DNA of 64,000 nucleotides from Acridotheres tristis. Its lineage: Eukaryota; Chordata; Aves; Passeriformes; Sturnidae. Below, in pieces: positions 62,982 through 64,000 of the stretch; position 1 is the stretch's first letter; each line of letters opens with the position of its first letter. Under the pieces are notes generated by a model that was not told where the DNA came from, made no database searches, and saw only the letters and a program-made list of their open reading frames with translations. The stretch is from the NCBI GenBank assembly GCA_037013685.1, contig CM072919.1, positions 36,341,320 through 36,405,319 on the forward strand, read 5' to 3'. The position numbers and the translations under genes are program-made.

Positions 62982-63143
62982 ATAATTTTGCCCACAGAAC
63001 AGCAGTCCGGCATGCACTAGCAAATGACAAAGAATGGCAGGGAAAATTAATCTCTGTGATTCTCCCCTTAGTAGAGAAGCAGCACAATGAGGTTGCTTAT
63101 CTGGTGCCCTGGTGTCAACTTGGGAAGCCTCCAAAGGAAGGGG
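62982..63143 (+). CDS. NIPSNAP3A: NIPSNAP3-like protein, exon 3 (NIPSNAP domain continues)
   Basis: The acceptor TTTCTTTCTTACAG precedes base 62982. Two bases complete the Asp codon left by exon 2, then the frame reads NFAHRTAVRHALANDKEWQG, LVPWCQLGKPPKEG and stops at the donor GGG/GTGAGC (GT at 63144), phase 1. The 162-nt length and both phases fit the NIPSNAP3 gene structure. The peptide is intact and family-typical. Together exons 1-3 give 146 codons, a little over half of the usual 247 or so residues. The second half of the domain must lie beyond 64000; no matching next exon was found before the end. Confidence 0.92.
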
Positions 63144-64000
63144 GTGAGCTTATCTTTTCTTTTGCAGATTGAAGTTACTAACAAAAAATGGCTTAAAGTT
63201 TAAACCAGGTATTGCATAGTTTTATGACCCTTTATATAACAAAGGCATGTACACGCACCCGTGTGGAAAAGGTGACATAACACAGATGAGGGACAGTTTT
63301 TCAGAAGAATTTTACACTGACATACATCAGTAACTGACTAGAGTGCTGATCCTTAAGGTTGTTAATGATCAGGATTGTGACTTGCTAAATGAGCACGCAA
63401 AATGGCAGTGTCACAGTAGTGGTCAGAGCAGTCATCCTGGACTTTGTCTATCTGTCAGTGAGAGGGCATTTCCTGCATCATCATTGTTCACTTTCACAGA
63501 GATTTTCCTCTGTCAATTTGCTTTGATATTACTGCTTCTTTCACATAAAGTTTAAAAGATTCCCTACTTTTTTAAAGATACATGAAAGTCAAACAGAGGG
63601 ATCTGCTTCTTGACCTTGCCAGGCACAGAGGTGATACTGACCAAGCTGTAGTTCTGCAGTTCTTCCTTACGTCTCTTTCTGTAACAATAATAGGTTAGGT
63701 GTAGAAGTCATGTCCCTATGTATTTTAATTCTCTCTGTAGCAAATTTGGTATTAATAATATTTACTGTTCCCCAATTTATGAACATTGGCAGGCTTTCTT
63801 GCATGAAGAGACAGGGAACAGACCTTGCTTCAGCCCTCAGCACATGTATAGATAGAGTAATCTTTGTTGTTTATTTCCCCAGGATTTGGAATTTTATGCT
63901 GCTACTGTTGAATTTGAAAGCAGTCTAGTTTTCTCTAAAATCTGGATAGATGATTTCAAATACTGTTGCAGTTTATCTCCAGCCCATTGCTGGAGAGTAA
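63144..64000 (+). other. NIPSNAP3 intron 3 (partial)
   Basis: The gene continues past the window. This stretch contains a short CR1 fragment at 63595-63665. An AG followed by an open frame at 63893 to the end has the wrong phase and no NIPSNAP similarity. Confidence 0.6.
63595..63665 (-). mobile_element. Short CR1 reverse-transcriptase fragment
   Basis: About 70 bases here are roughly 85% identical to 61561-61632 in the antisense CR1 (shared ACTGACCAAGCTGTAGTTCT and flanks). They correspond to the NYSLVSL/PGKI part of CR1 ORF2 on the minus strand. It is an isolated internal fragment without a 3' end. Confidence 0.75.

Noticed and set aside
63893..64000. NIPSNAP3 exon 4 after TTTCCCCAG
   Set aside because: With the required phase the frame stops quickly, and the open frame has no NIPSNAP similarity.

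Overview
The window looks like nuclear DNA from a passerine bird. It is AT-leaning, intron-rich and sparsely coding, with CpG-island promoters, many old CR1 LINE 3' ends, endogenous-retrovirus LTRs, and a tRNA-Ile-derived SINE with a CR1-like tail at about 3.83-3.97 kb. That SINE matches the description of TguSINE1, which is known from passerines. One end carries a NIPSNAP3-type gene. Its vertebrate neighbourhood (SMC2-NIPSNAP3-ABCA1) lies on chromosome Z in chicken, so Z linkage is plausible but not shown here.

Layout. (1) About 1.65-35.5 kb, minus strand: one multi-exon gene that I reconstructed from splice sites and codon phase. It has a non-coding first exon in a CpG island (35.2-35.5 kb, donor at 35226/35225) and a coding exon with the start codon (30873). 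Further coding exons lie at 9146-10214, 7323-7697 and 6005-6128, and the last at 2018-2230, followed by a short 3' UTR and an AATAAA signal at 1682-1677. All phases agree and the joined frame is about 658 codons. I do not recognise the protein. (2) About 35.5-56.5 kb: a roughly 21-kb stretch with no gene I can support. It holds an ERVL-like solo LTR (about 40.97-41.53 kb, minus), an LTR-like element (about 51.85-52.37 kb, plus), the second copy of an unclassified dispersed repeat and one puzzling open segment at 53.3 kb. (3) About 56.5-64 kb, plus strand: the 5' part of a NIPSNAP3A-like gene. Exon 1 is at 57687-57761, exon 2 at 59775-59976 and exon 3 at 62982-63143; the remaining exons lie beyond the window.

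The NIPSNAP3 promoter is the most unusual part. A same-orientation ERVL-like LTR of the family seen at 41 kb ends about 600 bp before the start codon. Between the two lies a GC-rich minisatellite of about 31 core units that mixes 10-bp and 11-bp units, nearly every one carrying a CCGCCCC GC-box core. Just downstream, intron 1 holds two CR1 copies in inverted orientation, and intron 2 holds a CR1 inserted into another CR1. No bacterial-style operon, CRISPR or plasmid feature is present. The two genes are divergent: their 5' ends face each other across the 21-kb gap.
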